Below, piece by piece: positions 33,178 through 45,074 of a stretch of DNA of 64,000 nucleotides (within the stretch, counting starts at the first letter, position 1; the number at the start of each line of letters is the position of its first letter). The position numbers and the translations under genes were made by a program. Source of the DNA: Bradyrhizobium barranii subsp. apii (lineage in GTDB: Bacteria; Pseudomonadota; Alphaproteobacteria; Rhizobiales; Xanthobacteraceae); assembly GCF_011516635.5 (NCBI RefSeq), contig NZ_CP096255.1:7686501-7750500 (forward strand). The letters run 5' to 3'. The notes beneath the pieces were generated by a model. It worked only from the letters and a program-made list of their open reading frames with translations, was not told the origin of the DNA and made no database searches.

Positions 33178-33957
33178 ATGGCTATTCACCGCAAACGTTT
33201 TCGTGTCGAGGAGGCTATTGTCGGCGAGATGCCCAGCCCCGAAATGATTGAGGAGGCTGCGCCGATGCATAACGAGATCATGGCGGAGCTGCGTGCGATC
33301 CGCGCACAGATGGCGAAGGGCACCGTGCCCTTGTCCGGCAGCGCGGCCATGGCGGCGATCGACGCCTCCACCGCCCACGAGCTCTCTGAAGCTCGTACCA
33401 TGCTCGATACCTACCGGGCACAGATCGAGCAGTGCGAGAAGCTGAAGGTCGAGCTCGACCTCATCCACGACGCCATCGATCGCACCAAGCGCGAGATCGC
33501 GACGCTGCACGGCAAGAGCTTCGACGGCGGCGAGATGGCCAAGGTCAATGGCGAGCTCGGCGCGGTCGTCGGCGGCACCGAGCAGGCGACCCAGCAGATC
33601 CTCGAAGCCGCCGAGTCGATCGACCAGGCGGCCAGCGCGATGTCCAAGGTGCAATCGGCCGACCAGCAGAAGCGGCTCGCCGACGACATCCAGGAACGCG
33701 TCATCTCGATCTTCGAAGCCTGCAACTTCCAGGACCTGACCGGCCAGCGCATCAGCAAGGTCATGACCACGATGAAGTTCATCGAGCAGCACATCAATGC
33801 GATGATGGAGATCTGGGGCGGCGTCGACGCGATCAAGGCCCATGTGCCCGCGCCGGCCGACACCCGCAGCGACGACGAAAAGCTCCTCAACGGCCCCAAG
33901 CTCGCCGGCGACGTCGGCCGCGCCTCGCAGGACGACATCGACGCGCTGTTCGACTGA
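33178..33957 (+). CDS. CheZ-family protein phosphatase
   Basis: The 259-residue protein, starting at 33178 after GGGGGGAGTTCCTG, is mostly helical. FEACNFQDLTGQRISKVMTTMKFIEQHI is the CheZ active-site signature (PF04344) for CheY-phosphate hydrolysis. The C-terminal SQDDIDALFD matches the CheY-binding tail of CheZ proteins. The N-terminal half carries the long helices of the four-helix bundle. It is not in a chemotaxis operon, as is usual for the stand-alone alphaproteobacterial CheZ-like proteins. Terminator follows 25 bases after the stop. Confidence 0.85.
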   Translation: MAIHRKRFRVEEAIVGEMPSPEMIEEAAPMHNEIMAELRAIRAQMAKGTVPLSGSAAMAAIDASTAHELSEARTMLDTYRAQIEQCEKLKVELDLIHDAIDRTKREIATLHGKSFDGGEMAKVNGELGAVVGGTEQATQQILEAAESIDQAASAMSKVQSADQQKRLADDIQERVISIFEACNFQDLTGQRISKVMTTMKFIEQHINAMMEIWGGVDAIKAHVPAPADTRSDDEKLLNGPKLAGDVGRASQDDIDALFD

Positions 33958-33981
33958 TCGGGCGCGGCACTACGGAAAAAC

Positions 33982-34010
33982 AAAACGCCGGCGAGAGCCG
34001 GCGTTTTTTT
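33982..34010 (+). terminator. Intrinsic terminator of the CheZ-like gene
   Basis: Stem AAAACGCCGGC / GCCGGCGTTTT with a GAGA loop, followed by a run of seven T, 25 bases after the stop codon. Confidence 0.88.
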
Positions 34011-34033
34011 GTTTTGGAGCCATCCCCTTCACT

Positions 34034-34136
34034 GTCATCGCCCGGCTTGACCGGGCGATCCAGTATTCCAGAGGCGGCGGTGATTGAGCCGAGAGGCCGC
34101 GGCGTACTGGATGCCCCGGTCAAGCCGGGGCATGAC
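34034..34136. repeat. Three-arm palindromic repeat (copy 2)
   Basis: Same architecture as the copy at 11709: outer GTCAT/ATGAC, hairpin arms ATCGCCCGG/CCGGGCGAT, CCAGTA and TACTGG internal stem, second hairpin ATGCCCCGG/CCGGGGCAT. It lies between the convergent CheZ-like and lipoprotein genes. Confidence 0.85.
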
Positions 34137-34146
34137 GAAGGAGAGA

Positions 34147-34668
34147 CTACGCCCGCGGCGCGCAGCGGACGTAGACCATGTTGCCGTAGCGGGTGGCGGC
34201 GTCCTTGTCGATGAACCGGGTGATCAGGACGCGGCCGTCGAAGGAGACGATCTCGCGGTCCTGCTCGCCGGGGGTGGGACCCGCCGGGCCGATGTAGTTC
34301 TTGCCGCTGGGCGAGCCCTTCAGCCGCAGCTCCTGCGGCGTCGCCTGGTCGGCGAGATGCATGATCACGCCGCCGGAGGAACCGGCGGTGATCACGTAGG
34401 GATTCTTGCACTGCGCCCGGGCCGCGGCCTCGGTGCGGGCGCGGTCGGCCGGATTCTGGAACGAGGCGAGACCCCAGCGGCCGACGATCTCGTCGGCGCG
34501 GATGCTCGCCGGCATTTCCGGGCCGGTGCCGGGCTCGGCCTCGGGCGGCGGCGAAGACGACGAGAACGACGGCAGGCTCATACCGCCGCCGCAGGCGCCA
34601 AGCAGCAGCGCCAGGCAGGAGGCGGCCGTCAGATTGGCAACCGTGCGTGCGTGAGCTGAACTGATCAT
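34147..34668 (-). CDS. Putative lipoprotein
   Basis: Starting at 34668 behind GGGGGAA, the 173-residue protein has a lipoprotein signal with lipobox LLGAC at about residue 26. After a Ser/Pro linker comes a compact domain (ADEIVGRWGLASFQNPADRART, GKNYIGPAGPTPGEQDREIVSFDGRVLITRFID) related by eye to small AprI/inhibitor-like beta-barrels, and it ends RYGNMVYVRCAP. It is a conserved type in bradyrhizobia with no known function. An upstream extension to 34782 is open but would bury the signal. Confidence 0.75.
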   Translation of the reverse strand: MISSAHARTVANLTAASCLALLLGACGGGMSLPSFSSSSPPPEAEPGTGPEMPASIRADEIVGRWGLASFQNPADRARTEAAARAQCKNPYVITAGSSGGVIMHLADQATPQELRLKGSPSGKNYIGPAGPTPGEQDREIVSFDGRVLITRFIDKDAATRYGNMVYVRCAPRA

Positions 34669-34839
34669 GACATTCCCCCGAGCAAACCGTCCCCCAAATG
34701 AGACCCCGACCGCATCCCTCCCGCAGCCAAGCGCAAAACCGCTGTCGGAGCAATGACGTCCTTTATACGCCAGCGCGACCAATAAGTTTCTCTAGACACG
34801 ATCCTATATCCGCCTCACCAATCGCTTAACCACCCTTGC

Positions 34840-34868
34840 TTGACAGGATCGCGGCCAAGCCATATTTC
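34840..34868 (+). promoter_or_regulatory. groESL promoter, sigma-70 type
   Basis: TTGACA at 34840-34845 is followed after 16-17 bases by ATATTT/TATTTC at about 34862-34868. It ends 11 bases before the CIRCE element, so the element would overlap the start of transcription. Confidence 0.65.
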
Positions 34869-34879
34869 CGGGCGCACTA

Positions 34880-34906
34880 TTAGCACTCGGAAAGCCCGAT
34901 TGCTAA
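34880..34906. promoter_or_regulatory. CIRCE element (HrcA operator)
   Basis: TTAGCACTC, a 9-base spacer, then GATTGCTAA: the CIRCE consensus (TTAGCACTC-N9-GAGTGCTAA) with one changed base in the right arm. It lies just downstream of the promoter, so HrcA should repress groESL at normal temperature and release it after heat shock. Confidence 0.9.
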
Positions 34907-34997
34907 GCGCGCCGTTCGATCCTCGGCAAGAGGGTGGACGGACGCCGCCCCTATCCACTTCCATTCCTTCCGAAGCGAGCCTCCAAAGGGAAACGTC

Positions 34998-35294
34998 ATG
35001 GCTAAATCCAAATTTCGTCCGCTGCATGACCGTGTCGTGGTCAAACGTATCGACGCCGAGGAAAAGACCAAGGGCGGCATCATCATTCCGGACACCGCCA
35101 AGGAAAAGCCGTCCCAGGGCGAGGTCGTCGCCGTCGGCCCCGGCGGCCGTGACGAGGCCGGCAAGCTGATCCCGATCGACCTCAAGGTCGGCGACCGCGT
35201 GCTGTTCGGCAAGTGGTCGGGCACCGAGGTCAAGATCGACAACGAAGAGCTCCTGATCATGAAGGAGTCGGACATCATGGGCGTCATGGCCTAA
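34998..35294 (+). CDS. groES: Co-chaperonin GroES
   Basis: The 98-residue co-chaperonin caps the GroEL cavity. The sequence FRPLHDRVVVKRIDAEEKTKGGIIIPDTAKEKPSQGEV is canonical, including the mobile loop (EEKTKGGIIIPDTA), and the length is normal. An AAAGGGAAA site precedes the ATG. It is the first gene of the groESL operon under the CIRCE element. Bradyrhizobia carry several groESL copies; this CIRCE-linked copy should be HrcA-regulated. Confidence 0.98.
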   Translation: MAKSKFRPLHDRVVVKRIDAEEKTKGGIIIPDTAKEKPSQGEVVAVGPGGRDEAGKLIPIDLKVGDRVLFGKWSGTEVKIDNEELLIMKESDIMGVMA

Positions 35295-35324
35295 GGCCGT
35301 CAGCCTGAACAGCCGCTGAATGTC

Positions 35325-35350
35325 ATGCCCGGATCGCGCGATCCGGGCAT
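35325..35350. repeat. Perfect 26-bp palindrome between groES and groEL
   Basis: The half ATGCCCGGATCGC is followed directly by its complement, a perfect palindrome without a loop. It starts 30 bases after the groES stop, inside the groESL transcript, and has no U-run. It could stabilise the 3' end of groES mRNA or be a processing site. The ATGCCCGG arm also resembles one hairpin of the three-arm repeat. Confidence 0.8.
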
Positions 35351-35402
35351 TCGGTCATTCCGCAAGCGGCGGACACATCACGAAACACGAGGGATTGAAG
35401 AA

Positions 35403-37034
<1,632 letters not shown>

Positions 37035-37058
37035 GCCTCCGTTCCGTTACAATGTTGC

Positions 37059-37087
37059 GAAGGCCGCCTCCGGGCGGCCTTCTTTTT
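37059..37087 (+). terminator. groESL intrinsic terminator
   Basis: Stem GAAGGCCGCC / GGCGGCCTTC with a TCCG loop, followed by six T, 25 bases after the groEL stop. Confidence 0.9.
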
Positions 37088-37177
37088 TGCCGACCCTGCC
37101 CCTTCTGCTTTCCAATTCAACCGGCGGCCAAAACCCACTACGGTGGCGCGCCGATTCGATTGCGCGAGGATTCATCG

Positions 37178-38389
37178 ATGCGTGCGCTTCTGGTTTGTTC
37201 GACAGCCCTTTTGGCGGCCCTGCTTGCCGTCTCGCCCGATGTCGCATCGGCCCAGATGAAGCTGTCGCCGAAGGCCGCGGCGCCGGGCGGGACGGAGACC
37301 CGCTATTTCACCTCGATCGACGGCCTGATGGACGGCAATGCCGACGTGATCCTGAAGGAGACGCGGCAGGGCAAGACGGTGACGGCGGCCGTGCTCGACG
37401 TCTGCTATCCCGTCGCAAAGAATTCCGACCGCAAGGACCGCTTCGTCGTCAATCTCCAGGTCGCGGGCCAGAACCTGACGGGCACGACGCAGAGCCTCGG
37501 CGAGAAGGCGCCCGTCACCGTCAAGCTGCTGCGCAAACAGCCCGGCGACACGTTCGAGTTCCGCGGCCAGATCGCGATCGGCCAGGCCGTGACCGAGGTC
37601 ACCTCGCCCGACAATTCCGATCTCAGCGAGAAGGAATTTCAGGACAACCAGACTTCCGACGACGGCATCACGCCGCAGCCGAAGGATTTCACCGACGTCT
37701 CGCCGGAAGCGATCGCGGTCAAGGTCAAGCTGGATGCGGCGACCGAGTTCCTGAAGAGCCTGAAGGGCCAGGACGTCGAGGTGACGCTGGCGAGCCTGAC
37801 CGTCGGCTGCGACGCGTTGCGTGCCGGCGAGCAGACCATCAACATGTCGGTCGATCCGGAACGCGCCGGCGCGCTGCTGGCGAAGTTCAAGGCGATGCCC
37901 GGCGTCACCGCGGCGGGCTGGACCGCGGGCATGACCGAGATGGACCGCACCATCCGCTTTCCCGCGGCCGATTGGCGCGACGGCGACAAGATCAGCCGTG
38001 ACAAGCTCGCCTCAGCCGTCGCCGGCGTGCTGGGCCGGACGCTTGCGGCAAAGCAGGTCTCGCACAGCTTCAACCCGGCCACCGGCAAGCTCAAGCTCGT
38101 CTTCAAGCGGCCGAACCAGGATTTTCCGGCACTCGAGCTCACCGACACGATCGAGGTTGCAGGCCTCATCTCGCCCGACAAGCCGGGCACGACCGACAAA
38201 CTGATGCTCTGGATCGGCAGCCCCTCGACGACGACCGCCGATGAGAGCAGCGGCGCCAAGCTCAACCTCTCGGATGACGCGTCGGCCGACGAGGAAGGCG
38301 ATCAGCCCGACGACAACGGCTCAGTCGAGGCGCTCGTGAAAGAGCTGAAGGGCCAGCGCTGGGACGCCGACAAGTCGGTGTGGAAGTAG
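37178..38389 (+). CDS. Secreted hypothetical protein, 403 residues
   Basis: Starting at 37178 after AGGA, the protein has a signal peptide (MRALLVCSTALLAALLAVSPDVASA). The mature part is a beta-rich protein with repeated acidic and Thr/Lys motifs, for example ETRYFTSIDGLMDGNADVILKETRQG, VLDVCYPVAKNSDRKDRFVV and a lone later Cys in LTVGCDALRAGEQ; the tail is acidic (DDASADEEGDQPDDNG). I recognise no named domain. It follows groESL but has its own leader, and a repeat lies behind it. Confidence 0.7.
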   Translation: MRALLVCSTALLAALLAVSPDVASAQMKLSPKAAAPGGTETRYFTSIDGLMDGNADVILKETRQGKTVTAAVLDVCYPVAKNSDRKDRFVVNLQVAGQNLTGTTQSLGEKAPVTVKLLRKQPGDTFEFRGQIAIGQAVTEVTSPDNSDLSEKEFQDNQTSDDGITPQPKDFTDVSPEAIAVKVKLDAATEFLKSLKGQDVEVTLASLTVGCDALRAGEQTINMSVDPERAGALLAKFKAMPGVTAAGWTAGMTEMDRTIRFPAADWRDGDKISRDKLASAVAGVLGRTLAAKQVSHSFNPATGKLKLVFKRPNQDFPALELTDTIEVAGLISPDKPGTTDKLMLWIGSPSTTTADESSGAKLNLSDDASADEEGDQPDDNGSVEALVKELKGQRWDADKSVWK

Positions 38390-38410
38390 GCGCAGACACC
38401 CACTCTCGCC

Positions 38411-38512
38411 GTCATCGCCCGGCTTGACCGGGCGATCCAGTACTCCGAGACAGTTGTGGTTGAATCGAGAGGCCGCGGCGTACTGGGTGCCCCGGTCAAG
38501 CCGGGGCACGAC
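38411..38512. repeat. Three-arm palindromic repeat (copy 3)
   Basis: Again the layout GTCAT ... ATCGCCCGG/CCGGGCGAT ... CCAGTACTCC/CGGCGTACTGG ... TGCCCCGG/CCGGGGCA ... CGAC. It lies 21 bases after the stop of the secreted protein and 12 bases before the stop of the convergent gene at 38525. Confidence 0.85.
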
Positions 38513-38524
38513 AGCGATCGCGCC

Positions 38525-38923
38525 TCAATTCCCCGTCGTGCGAAAGCGCAGCGGCTTGGGACCGATCAGTGTCAGTACGTCGCCCTGACGCTTCCAGGTC
38601 TCGACGCTGCTCAGCGACGCGACGAGTTCGTCGTCGGCCTGCGCCCTGGCCGGCGGGCAGGAACGGTCCTGGATCTGGCCGGGGACGAAGATCACGGTGT
38701 TGCCTGCGACCGAGAACTGGCCCTTGCCGCCCTTGCACCAGAGCTCCAGCACGACTTCGCCATTGTCGCCGATCTCGATGTTCGGAATCCGCTTCGAGCC
38801 CGGCTGCGGCAGGGCCTCCAGCGTCATCTCGGTACCGAACGGAAAACCGTCCTCTGCACGCGCGAGCGTGGACATCGCGAGCATTGCAACTGCCAAACAC
38901 GCCATCTGCTTGAGCGAAACCAT
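38525..38923 (-). CDS. Secreted small protein, META/HslJ-like
   Basis: The 132-residue protein has a signal peptide (MVSLKQMACLAVAMLAMSTLARA). The mature part (EMTLEALPQPGSKRIPNIEIGDNGEVVLELWCKGGKGQ, then ETWKRQGDVLTLIGPKPLRF) has the beta-strand pattern of small META/HslJ-like barrels with a Cys pair (WCKGG, RSCPPA). The match is by eye only. No close operon partner. Confidence 0.7.
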   Translation of the reverse strand: MVSLKQMACLAVAMLAMSTLARAEDGFPFGTEMTLEALPQPGSKRIPNIEIGDNGEVVLELWCKGGKGQFSVAGNTVIFVPGQIQDRSCPPARAQADDELVASLSSVETWKRQGDVLTLIGPKPLRFRTTGN

Positions 38924-38995
38924 GAGACCTCTCGACCGACCTGATTTGCGGCACCTTCTATAAGACGGCGGCGCCGTTGAGAAGGTTCGCGGACG

Positions 38996-39100
38996 CTAAA
39001 GCGCGATGAGATTGGGACGAATCGTCATCGCGCTTCAGGTTGTTGTTTGAGCATGATCTTTTCGGAAGACCGCTTCGCACTTTTCCGGATAGTGCTTTAG
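38996..39100. repeat. Composite palindromic repeat with CTAAAGC/GCTTTAG ends
   Basis: It contains a perfect 9-bp stem GCGCGATGA/TCATCGCGC (39001-39033) followed by a second imperfect hairpin (GCATGATC... to ...ATAGTGC). The ends CTAAAG and CTTTAG are inverted. This 105-bp type of element is common in Bradyrhizobium intergenic DNA. It lies between two minus-strand genes. Confidence 0.65.
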
Positions 39101-39106
39101 ATGCAA

Positions 39107-39142
39107 AAATCCCCGCAAGGCGGCGAAGCCCTGCGGGGATTT
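39107..39142 (-). terminator. Terminator of the lactate permease gene
   Basis: Stem AAATCCCCGCA / TGCGGGGATTT; read on the minus strand the hairpin is followed by a T run. It lies 24 bases after the permease stop. Confidence 0.85.
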
Positions 39143-39165
39143 GCGTTGAGGCGAGGCGTGGCCTG

Positions 39166-40830
<1,665 letters not shown>

Positions 40831-41137
40831 GGTCTTCCTCCCCCACGCCTGTTGCGGCAGGCGGCCCGCGTGGACAGCCGAACCTGCTTGACGCTGGAAG
40901 CGATAACCCCCGAGCTGGACGCGAATTCCTCGCGGGTGCGGCGGTTCCCGTCCGCTCACAAGCCCGCGAAGTCCCGGAGGCCCCCGCCCCGCGCCGTTGT
41001 ACCCATGCTAGGGTTGCAGGCTGCGACAAGCCAACGCAAATTGCTGAACTTGCGACTTTAGTCTAAGCGCTTTCTGCCGTTGCCACAGCCATTTGGCCTA
41101 TGGGCGTTGTGCACATCCCCTCAGGAGACAGAGCTCT

Positions 41138-42901
41138 GTGAAGAACATCAGCGCCACGCTCGCGATCGTCTGGCGAATCGCCGCCCCCTATTTCCGATCG
41201 GAGGACAAGTGGGTCGGCCGCGGCCTGCTCGCCGCCGTGATCGCGATCGAGCTGGCGCTGGTCGCGATCGACGTGCTGGTGAACCAGTGGCAGAACCGGT
41301 TCTACAGCGCGCTCCAGAACAGCGACTGGGACGCCTTCGTCACGCAGATCTGGATCTTCATCGGCCTCGCCTTCACGGCGATCGCGCTGGCGGTCTACAA
41401 GCTGTACCTGAACCAGTGGCTCCAGATCCGCTGGCGGCAGTGGCTCACCCAACACTATCTCCGCGAATGGCTCGACGGCTCGACGCATTACCGCATGCAG
41501 CTCAAGGGCGATGCGGCCGACAACCCGGACCAGCGCATCACCGACGACGTCAAGAACTTCGTCGAGCAGACCCTGACGATCGGACTGGGCCTGCTCTCGT
41601 CGATCGTGACGCTGTTCTCCTTCGTGATCATCCTCTGGGGCCTGTCCAACGCCGCGCCGCTGCACCTGTTCGGCACCGATCTCATGATCCCCGGCTACCT
41701 GTGCTGGGGCGCGCTGATCTACGCGATCTTCGGCACCGCGTTGACGCACTGGATCGGCGCCCCGCTGGTCAATCTCAATTTCGAGCAACAGCGCTATGAG
41801 GCCGACTTCCGCTTCAACCTCGTCCGCGTCCGCGAGAATTCCGAGCAGATCGCGCTGCTCAAGGGCGAGGGTGCCGAACGCGGCGGTCTCTTCCGTCGCT
41901 TTGGCTTCGTGATCGGCAACTGGTACGCCATCATGAGCCGGACCAAGCGCCTCACCGCGTTCACGGCGAGCTATCAGCAGGCTGCCGTGATCTTTCCCTA
42001 CGTGCTGGTGGCGCCAGCCTTCTTCGCCAAGAAGATCCAGCTCGGCGACATGATGCAGACGGCATCGGCCTTCTCGAGCGTCCAGGGTGCGCTGTCGTTC
42101 TTCGTGGTGGCCTACCGGGCGCTGGCGGAATGGCGCGCGATCGTCGCCCGTCTCGACGGCTTCGAGATGTCGGTGGCCTCGGCCGCACACCCACCGACGC
42201 ATGAGCCGACCATCGGCCTTGCACCATCCGGCATCACGACGGCGATTGCGCTCAAGCAGCTGCTCGTGAAGCTACCGAACGGTGCGCCTCTGGTCGCAGC
42301 CGATGCCTTCACGATCCAACCGGCGGAGCGGGTCTTGGTGACCGGGCCGTCGGGCTCCGGCAAGTCGACGCTTTTCCGGGCCATCGCCGGCGTCTGGCCG
42401 TTCGGCACCGGCACCATCGCCATACCCGGGAAATCGAAGCTGATGATGCTACCGCAGCGCCCCTACTTCCCGATCGGCCCGCTAGGCGACGCGGTCATCT
42501 ACCCGGCAGAACATGGCGCCGTCGCACCGGAGAAAATCCGGGACGCACTCATTGCGGTCGGCATGCCGAAGCTGGCCGAGCGACTCGACGAGGACGGTCA
42601 TTGGAACAGGACGCTCTCGCTCGGCGAGCAGCAGCGCCTGGGGCTCGCGCGCGCCCTGCTGCACGTGCCGGATTATCTGTTCCTCGACGAGGCCACGGCG
42701 TCGCTGGACGAACCATCGGAAGCCCGGCTGTACCGGCTGCTGGCGGAGAAGCTGCCGCAGGCCACCATCGTCTCGATCGGCCACCGCTCGACGCTCGACG
42801 CCTTCCACACCCGCAAGGTGGCGTTGGTGAAGGACGGCGAGATCCACGTCCTCGGCAAGGACGGCGAGCCGGCCCAGGCGGAGCCGACCGCGGCGAGCTG
42901 A
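41138..42901 (+). CDS. ABC transporter ATPase-permease, SbmA/YddA-like
   Basis: From the GTG at 41138 (AGGAG 12 bases upstream) the protein has 587 residues. An N-terminal SbmA/BacA-type membrane domain (about residues 20-340) has the sequence VNQWQNRFYSALQNSDWDAF and FGTALTHWIGAPLVNLNFEQQRYEADFRF. The C-terminal ATPase has Walker A (TGPSGSGKST), the signature LSLGEQQRLGLARALLH and Walker B LFLDEATASLDE. The class resembles YddA and Rv1819c, which handle cobalamin or peptides. In rhizobia, BacA-related proteins matter in the host, but this protein is not BacA itself. Confidence 0.92.
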   Translation: MKNISATLAIVWRIAAPYFRSEDKWVGRGLLAAVIAIELALVAIDVLVNQWQNRFYSALQNSDWDAFVTQIWIFIGLAFTAIALAVYKLYLNQWLQIRWRQWLTQHYLREWLDGSTHYRMQLKGDAADNPDQRITDDVKNFVEQTLTIGLGLLSSIVTLFSFVIILWGLSNAAPLHLFGTDLMIPGYLCWGALIYAIFGTALTHWIGAPLVNLNFEQQRYEADFRFNLVRVRENSEQIALLKGEGAERGGLFRRFGFVIGNWYAIMSRTKRLTAFTASYQQAAVIFPYVLVAPAFFAKKIQLGDMMQTASAFSSVQGALSFFVVAYRALAEWRAIVARLDGFEMSVASAAHPPTHEPTIGLAPSGITTAIALKQLLVKLPNGAPLVAADAFTIQPAERVLVTGPSGSGKSTLFRAIAGVWPFGTGTIAIPGKSKLMMLPQRPYFPIGPLGDAVIYPAEHGAVAPEKIRDALIAVGMPKLAERLDEDGHWNRTLSLGEQQRLGLARALLHVPDYLFLDEATASLDEPSEARLYRLLAEKLPQATIVSIGHRSTLDAFHTRKVALVKDGEIHVLGKDGEPAQAEPTAAS

Positions 42902-43109
42902 GGCGGCACAACCAAGCCTGAGGCTAGCCTCGACAGGACCTTCGTTGCAGCCATCCTTACGAGACGCCCGCCTCCGGCGGGCTCCTCAGGATGAGGCCTG
43001 TCTCGCGGCAAGATCCTAGACCCTCATGGTGGGGAGCGCCGCCCTTACGGCGCGTCTCGAACCAATGCAGGCCGAGCGCTCTCACAGACGACCCTACGCC
43101 CAAAGCAAA
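42902..43109. repeat. Intergenic region with degenerate palindromic sequence
   Basis: No gene. It contains cccgcctccggcggg (42967-42981) and cgccgcccttacggcg, hairpin-forming segments of a type often found repeated in bradyrhizobia. Its function is unknown. Confidence 0.4.
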
Positions 43110-43135
43110 AGGGCGGCAGATTGCTCTGCCGCCCT
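43110..43135 (-). terminator. Terminator of the porin gene
   Basis: Stem AGGGCGGCAGA / TCTGCCGCCCT with a TTGC loop. On the minus strand it is followed by TTTTGCTTT. It lies 25 bases after the porin stop. Confidence 0.85.
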
Positions 43136-43159
43136 CGTTAGGTCGTCTAGGGAAGAAAC

Positions 43160-44191
43160 TTACTTCAGGTTGGTCATCGCCGTCAGGTCGACCGAGAGCT
43201 TGGCGACGCCGGCCGCGCTGCACCAGTTGGAGCCGAACGCCGTGGCCGCGTTCGCGCCGCCATTGATGGGCGTCACGAAACCGGGGCTGGAGTTGGTGGC
43301 CGAGAAGTCGCTGGTGAAGGCGTTGCAGTTACCCTTCGAGAGGTCGGTGTCGTAGTAGCGCAGATCGAGCGTGAACACCTTGTAGGTGAAGCCGACGCCG
43401 ACGTTCCAGGTGTTGTAGCTCGGCTCCTTGATGCCGTTGGAATACAGCGGGTCGCCGGCGATGCCGTAGAAGATGTCGGACGTGCCGAGCCACTGACGGC
43501 CGAATTCACCCGACACATACATGCCGACGCCGCTGGCACCGAACGTGGTGCTCGGCGCGGTCCACTTGGCGGTGATCGAGGCGTAGTTGCCCCAGGCACC
43601 GAGGTTCAGGAAGTTCGGCGAATAGTACTCGTTGAAACCAACGACCCACTGGTCGTTGATGTTGAGATTCAGCTTGGCATAGACTTCGTAGAAGCTTGCG
43701 TCCTTCTTGGCGAAGTTGCCGTTGATCGGAAGGCCGATCGCGCCCTGCGAATTGTCGAGGCCGGTGCCGCAATTGCCCTGGGCGAGGGTGCCCTGCGAAC
43801 CGAAGCAGCTTCCGCCCGGATAGAGGTAGCCCCAGATACCGAAGTCGAAGGCGAACATGCCGAAGGTCGGGCGGATACCGCCGTAGATGTCGACTTCAGC
43901 CGCGGCGCGGTTCGGGAACGAGATGCTCTCCGCGGACGCACCGACGTAGAGCTGGAGGTCCTTGTTGACGTTGTAGCGCGGCTCGAAATAGGCCGCGACC
44001 GACGGATTGTGGTTCGACTGAGTGACGCCGCGGAAGATGTAATCGCTCATGATGCCGGCGCCGAAGGCGACATCCCAGGGGTCAAAGGCGGGCGGCGGCG
44101 GGGCCTTCAGAGCCTTGACCGGCATGTCTGCCGCGAAAGCCGAACCCGTCACCATTGCCAGCGCCGTTGCCAACAAAGCCACTTTTTTCAT
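43160..44191 (-). CDS. Outer-membrane porin-like protein (TorF-type)
   Basis: The 343-residue protein starts at 44191 behind GGGGATCGAA with a signal peptide (MKKVALLATALAMVTGSAFAA) and PVKALKAPPPPAFDPWDV. The rest is a beta-barrel of alternating strands: AFGAGIMSDYIFRGVTQSNHNPSVAAYFE, VGASAESISFPNRAAAEVDIYGG, many aromatic girdle residues, and the last strand ending DLTAMTNLK. The family is the TIGR02001/TorF porin type. The GVTQSNHNP motif is characteristic. Substrate unknown. Transcribed alone with its own terminator. Confidence 0.88.
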   Translation of the reverse strand: MKKVALLATALAMVTGSAFAADMPVKALKAPPPPAFDPWDVAFGAGIMSDYIFRGVTQSNHNPSVAAYFEPRYNVNKDLQLYVGASAESISFPNRAAAEVDIYGGIRPTFGMFAFDFGIWGYLYPGGSCFGSQGTLAQGNCGTGLDNSQGAIGLPINGNFAKKDASFYEVYAKLNLNINDQWVVGFNEYYSPNFLNLGAWGNYASITAKWTAPSTTFGASGVGMYVSGEFGRQWLGTSDIFYGIAGDPLYSNGIKEPSYNTWNVGVGFTYKVFTLDLRYYDTDLSKGNCNAFTSDFSATNSSPGFVTPINGGANAATAFGSNWCSAAGVAKLSVDLTAMTNLK

Positions 44192-44515
44192 TTCGATCCC
44201 CATCACCAGTTCTACCCAGTCGGTTTCCCGGAAGCCCCCCGGGCGTACGACGTGTCTGCAAAATTTCGTTACCGCGACAATCTGGATGGGAGGATGCGAA
44301 CCGTGAAGCAAAAATCACGAGCATCTGCCGACTTTTTAGGCGTTCTGACGATTCTACAGAAGGTTGTCCGCCTGTGTTGCTTCTCGATCACATTATTTTC
44401 ATTCCAAAGTGCACAGAGCCGCCCGGATTAATACGGGAGCCGCCGGTGCAGTGGTGCCTGTGCCACGAATCGGACTGACGCGAGAAACGACAACCGCCGA
44501 GACCATTGTGCCGAT

Positions 44516-44548
44516 GCAAAAAGGCCGCAGCATCACCGCCGCGGCCTT
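44516..44548 (-). terminator. Probable terminator of the histone-like gene
   Basis: Inverted repeat AAGGCCGC / GCGGCCTT; on the minus strand it is followed by TTTTTGCATC. It lies about 95 bases after the stop of the gene at 44641. Confidence 0.6.
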
Positions 44549-44640
44549 CCTGTTGTCGGTCGTTGTCGTCGGGATGGACCCAGCCTTAGCCCTCACCTTG
44601 GACCTGACTTTGGGCCTCCCCTTGGACCCTACCTCGGGGC

Positions 44641-45006
<366 letters not shown>

Positions 45007-45074
45007 CGTGGTCCTCCTGTTGCCGCCGAACAATGGTCGATCGGGCGTCTTCAGCCGTCACCTCCGGACGAAGG

